Under the pieces are notes generated by a model. That model did not search any database, had not been told where the DNA came from, and saw only the letters and a program-made list of their open reading frames with translations. Shown here in pieces: positions 60,701 to 64,000 of a stretch of 64,000 bases of DNA. Each line of letters begins with the position of its first letter. Position 1 is the stretch's first letter. This DNA comes from Ehretia macrophylla (taxonomy: Eukaryota; Streptophyta; Magnoliopsida; Boraginales; Ehretiaceae), in the NCBI GenBank assembly GCA_037974665.1, contig CM075775.1, positions 66,324,311-66,388,310 of the forward strand. The letters are read 5' to 3'. The translations under genes were made by a program, and so were the position numbers.

Positions 60701-61012
60701 GTACCTCTCCCAGTCTAGATTAATATAGGATTTTTACAGATTTTTCCCAAAATAATTAATTGCTCAAACAATACATAAAGTACAACAGCTACAACCAAAT
60801 CCTGCAAACATATACATGTATAAACTTGTCTAATACAATAATTTCTTACTAAAAAACACATATATATGCAATGTAAGTTCTGAAATCAGTTTTTTAAAAG
60901 ATTTCCCCTCACCTTACACATGTTAGGAACGCGAGCTAAGGCACGAGAATGCGAGAAAATCAACTCGGGGTTGTTTATTTCTTCTTCTTCTCCTCTTTCT
61001 TCTTTTGATCGA

Positions 61013-61095
61013 TTGGTGTGTGTTGTGTGTGATCTGATTTGTGTGTGTGTGTGCTGCAGTATTTTTGTGTGAGTGTGGGGTGTGTGGTGTGTGCT
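61013..61095 (+). repeat. GT-rich microsatellite
   Basis: Runs of (GT)n broken by single bases, including GTGTGTGTGTGTGC near 61040. It lies about 350 bp from the LTR edge. Confidence 0.85.
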
Positions 61096-61204
61096 TTATG
61101 TTAAGTACAAATATCTAAGTGGCTCAAAAGACCAAATTGCCGCCTTAACTAAGTATATATTTCTAGTTTGCCACCTTGTAGTATTTTGACTAATCTAGTT
61201 AGCT

Positions 61205-61226
61205 AGTGTAGTGTAGTGTAGTGTAA
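61205..61226 (+). repeat. (GTGTA)n pentanucleotide repeat
   Basis: Four consecutive TAGTG units (GTAGTGTAGTGTAGTGTA) inside the type 3 LTR. Confidence 0.85.
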
Positions 61227-62043
61227 TTATTTTATTTCCTACGATACTTAGAAAAACAAAATGCACGTGAATGTACACTAAATGAAACGAATGCACATTT
61301 TCTAAGAAATATAAAAAGTAATGCTAATAATTATATGCAAACAATTAAGGTAACATGTAAATAAATGCAAATGATTAAAATAAACATATTAATATACGCA
61401 AATAAATAAAATAACTATATGCTTAGGGTCGGGGTATTACAACTAGGATGGGTGATCCCCTTGGAAGTCCTCGTGTTGTACACCCCATTTTTATTATTTT
61501 TTGCCCCGTTTAGCCTTGCCAAGATGCTTTATCCTTCACATTTATATTGTCGAGTCCCACGGCATCTTAGGCAAGACAACTTCGCATCGCATAGAGTCTG
61601 GGCATGCAAACCGAGGACGTGGGGCTTGTGACTAGGTCTTCGTCGCTCCGGTGCCCATAACTTTTGATCCGTAAGGAGTTATGCGGTGCACAACATATCG
61701 TTGCCAAGCTCTCCAGGAGATCTACGATGGGGGTAGCTAGCTTGCTCGCTGCGCCTATTTTCATAACCTAAAATCGAACGTTTTCATCAGTTTTGGGGCA
61801 CTTTTCTTCTTTTTCCACTATTTTTTAGGCACGTGTCGTTTGTCGTGAGCCGCGAAAAGGAAAAGAACCCAACTCGCAGAATTGGGGGCCTCTACAATGT
61901 GTCGATATCACATCTTGTGATGATGCAGCATTGTTGAAGCAGATGGGCCGTCAATAAGCCAAATGGGCCTTTTGAATGGGTCGTCGCTCTTGGCTAGGGC
62001 TGTGAACCATCAACACATAAGGGCTTTGCACCATCAACTTGAC

Positions 62044-62162
62044 TGGTGCGATCATACCAGCACTAATGCACCGGATCCCATCAGAACTCCGAAGTTAAGC
62101 GTGTTTGGGCCAGAGTAGTACAAGGATGGGTAACCCCTTGGGAAGTCCTCGTGTTACACCCA
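62044..62162 (+). rRNA. 5S rRNA gene copy
   Basis: TGGTGCGATCATACCAGCAC; box A TTAAGCGTGTTTGGGCCA; box C ACAAGGATGGGTAACC; 3' end GTGTTACACCCA. Confidence 0.89.
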
Positions 62163-62722
62163 TTTTTTCCTTTTTTTTTGCCCCGTTAACCTTGCCAAGA
62201 TGCTTTATCCCTCACATTTATATTCTCGAGTCCCACGGCATCTTGGGCAAGACAACTTCGCATTACATAGAGGCTGGGCACGCAAACCGAGGACATGGGG
62301 CTTGTGACCAGGTTTTAGTCGCTCCGGTGCCCATAACTTTTGATACGTAAGGAGTTATGAAGCGCACAGCATATCGTTGGAAAGTTTTTCGGGAGCTCTA
62401 CGACGGGGGCAATAAGCTTGCTCAGTTGTGCCTATTTTTGGTACCCAAAATCGAATATTTTCATCAATTTTGGACCACTTTTCTTCTTTTTGCGCTGGTT
62501 TTTAGGCCCATGTCGTTTGTCGTCAGCGGCGAAAAGGACGAAAATGCAACTTGCGGAGCATTGGAGGGCTCTACAACGCATTGATATCACGTCTTTCGGT
62601 GATGCTGCGTTGTTGAAGCAGATAGGCAGTCGATAAGCCCAATCGGCCTTTTGAATGGGTCATCTCTCTTGGCTGGGGCTGTGAACCGTTAACACATATG
62701 GGCTTTGCACCATCAACATGAC

Positions 62723-62841
62723 GGGTGCGATGATACCAGCACTAATGCACTGGATCCCCTCAGCACTCCGAAGTTAAGCGTGCTTGGGCGAGAGTAGTAT
62801 TAGGATCGGTGACCCCCTAGGAATTCCTTGTGTTGTATGCC
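62723..62841 (+). rRNA. 5S rRNA gene copy
   Basis: GGGTGCGATGATACCAGCAC; box A intact; box C GGATCGGTGACC; shares private variants with 55635. Confidence 0.89.
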
Positions 62842-63399
62842 TTTTTCATTTTTTTGCCCCGTTTAGCCTTGCCAAGATGCTTTATCCCTCACATTTATAT
62901 TCTTGAGTCCCACGGCATCTTGGGCAAGGCAACTTTGCATTGTGTAGAAGTTGGGCACGTAAACTGAGGACGTGGGGCCGTTGACCAGGTCTCCCTCGCT
63001 CTGGTGCCCATAACTTTTGATCCGTATGGAGTTATGCAGCGCACAACATATGATTGGAAAGCTCTCAGGCAGAGCTACAGTGGGGGTAGCAAGCCTGATC
63101 AGCTGCGCCTATTTTTCAAACCCAAAATCTAACGTTTTCATTAGTTTCAAGCCAATTTTTTTCTTTTTACGATCTTTTTTAGGCCTGTGTCATTCGTCAT
63201 GAGCCGCGAAAAGGACGAGAAGCCAACTCGTAAAACATTAGAGGGCTCTACAATGCGTCGATATCACATTTTGCGGTGATGCTGCGTTGTTGAAGCAGAT
63301 AGGTTGTCGATAAGCCTAATGGGCCTTTTTAATCGGTCGTCTCTGTTTGCTGGGGGTGTGAACCGACAACACATAAGGGCTTTGCACCATCACCTTGAT

Positions 63400-63519
63400 G
63401 GGTGCGATCATACCAGCACTAATGCACCGGATCCCATCAGAACTCCAAAGTTAAGCGTGCTTGGACGAGAGTACCACTAGGATGGGTGACCCCCTGGGAA
63501 GTCCTCGTGTTGTACCCCC
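63400..63519 (+). rRNA. 5S rRNA gene copy, well preserved
   Basis: GGGTGCGATCATACCAGCAC through CCATCAGAACTCC is intact; box A AAGTTAAGCGTGCTTGGACG; intermediate region GAGTACCACTAGG; box C intact (GGATGGGTGACC); ends TTGTACCCCC. The CATAA element near -28 and C-to-G start context are present. One of the best candidates for a transcribable copy, though still mutated. Confidence 0.92.
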
Positions 63520-64000
63520 TTTTCAATTTTTTTTGCCCTGTTTAGCCTTGCCAAGATGCTTTATCCCTTACATTTATATTCTCGAGTCCCACGGCATCTT
63601 GGGAAAGGCAAATTTGCATTGCGTAGAGGCTGGGCACACAAACAGAGGACGCGGGGCTTGTGACAAGGTCTTTGTCGCTCTGGTGCCCATAAATTTTTAT
63701 CCGTAAAGAGTTATGTGGCACACAGTATACCATTTGAAAGCTCTCCGGGAGCGCTACAGTGGGAATAGACTGCCTACTCAGCTGTGCCTATTTTTCAAAC
63801 CCAAAATCTAACATTTTCATCAGTTTTGGGCCACTTATCTTCTTTTTACGATGTTTTTTAGGCCCGTGTCGTTCGTCGTGAGCCGCAAAAAGGATGAGAA
63901 CCTAACTCGCAAAACATTGGAGGGCTCTACAACATGTCGATATCACGTCTTGCGGTGATGCAGCGTTCTTGAAGTAGATGGGCGGTCGATAAGCCCAATG

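Larger units (their letters stand above)
56854..61441 (-). mobile_element. Solo LTR, type 3, with TSD ACTAG
   Basis: The + strand starts TGTAACACCCCGATCCC and ends GGTCGGGGTATTACA, 4588 bp, with a short terminal inverted repeat and perfect flanking ACTAG (56849-56853, 61442-61446). The left end resembles the type 2 LTR end at 9639 (CCCGATCCCT, CGAGACCGG), giving minus orientation. It carries a diverged conserved module (57695-57755), CACTGAGTATACGTG and ATTTCAGGAAATG words (minus strand, 57371-57425), and GT-rich repeats near 61013-61095. No PBS, PPT or coding frame, so a solo LTR is the simplest reading. Confidence 0.88.
56782..61486 (+). pseudogene. 5S gene split by a 4.6-kb solo LTR
   Basis: The 5' part (56782-56853, ATACCAGCACTAATACACCA to GATAGTAGTACTAG) and 3' part (61442-61486, ACTAGGATGGGTGATCC to GTTGTACACCCC) are separated by the LTR at 56854-61441. 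The insertion lies at the start of box C. Independently, the first ~10 nt of the gene and the upstream promoter words are deleted (CGTCAACACGTATACC). Confidence 0.92.
61442..64000 (+). repeat. 5S rDNA tandem block 7
   Basis: The 3' part of the split gene, then copies at 62044, 62723 and 63400 (spacing 679 and 677). The spacer runs on to the window edge, so the array continues to the right. Confidence 0.93.

Noticed and set aside
56854-61441. Complete DNA transposon on the basis of short inverted ends and 5-bp TSD
   Set aside because: Ends are TG...CA, related to type 2 LTR ends, and the conserved LTR module is present; there is no transposase frame.
1-64000. Cassandra-type TRIM elements, which carry 5S sequence in their LTRs
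   Set aside because: The 5S copies here are spaced head to tail at about 679 bp with a T-rich terminator and spacer, and no short LTR, PBS or PPT surrounds individual copies. Ordinary 5S rDNA fits better.

Overview
This window is repeat DNA from a flowering-plant nuclear genome, probably a eudicot; the species cannot be named from the sequence. I see no single-copy protein gene. The ground state is a long tandem array of 5S rDNA units on the + strand. Each unit is about 679 bp: a 5S rRNA gene of about 119 bp plus a spacer of about 560 bp. I place 40 gene copies (one split by an insertion) and two shorter fragments. No copy matches the usual plant 5S sequence exactly. Most differences look like C to T or G to A changes, as expected of an old, methylated, partly silent array.

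Layout: 5S block 1-2910; composite LTR-retrotransposon insertion 2911-15465; 5S block 15466-19676, mostly a subfamily with a 29-nt deletion inside the gene; solo LTR 19677-24111; short 5S block 24112-24673; second composite 24674-31766 with the only recognisable proteins (a broken Ty3/gypsy gag-pol) and a truncated Ty1/copia end; 5S block 31767-37838; solo LTR 37839-41401; 5S block 41402-49466; solo LTR 49467-53176; 5S block 53177-56853; solo LTR 56854-61441, which splits a 5S gene; 5S block 61442-64000.

Nearly all the inserted DNA belongs to one broad lineage of Ty3/gypsy elements, with LTRs of 2.5-4.6 kb, an initiator-Met-tRNA primer binding site and RT motifs most like Tekay/Del chromoviruses. 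Three LTR types (ends TGTGAGG/GTGACA, TGTGACG/GTTACA, TGTAATA/GTTACA) differ in sequence but share a conserved GC-rich module and a downstream splice-acceptor-like motif. Two elements have paired LTRs and a PBS and PPT but no coding capacity, so they look like non-autonomous (LARD-like) derivatives. Four solo LTRs carry 5-bp target duplications, three perfect and one with a mismatch. This shows repeated insertion into the 5S array followed by LTR-LTR recombination.

The most unusual structures are: an internal gag-pol segment placed inside an LTR at an 8-bp AAGAGCTT repeat; a 2.3-3.0 kb higher-order duplication of 5S units in which one copy carries a solo LTR and the other keeps the empty site; amplification of an internally deleted 5S gene; and the LTR module shared across diverged families.
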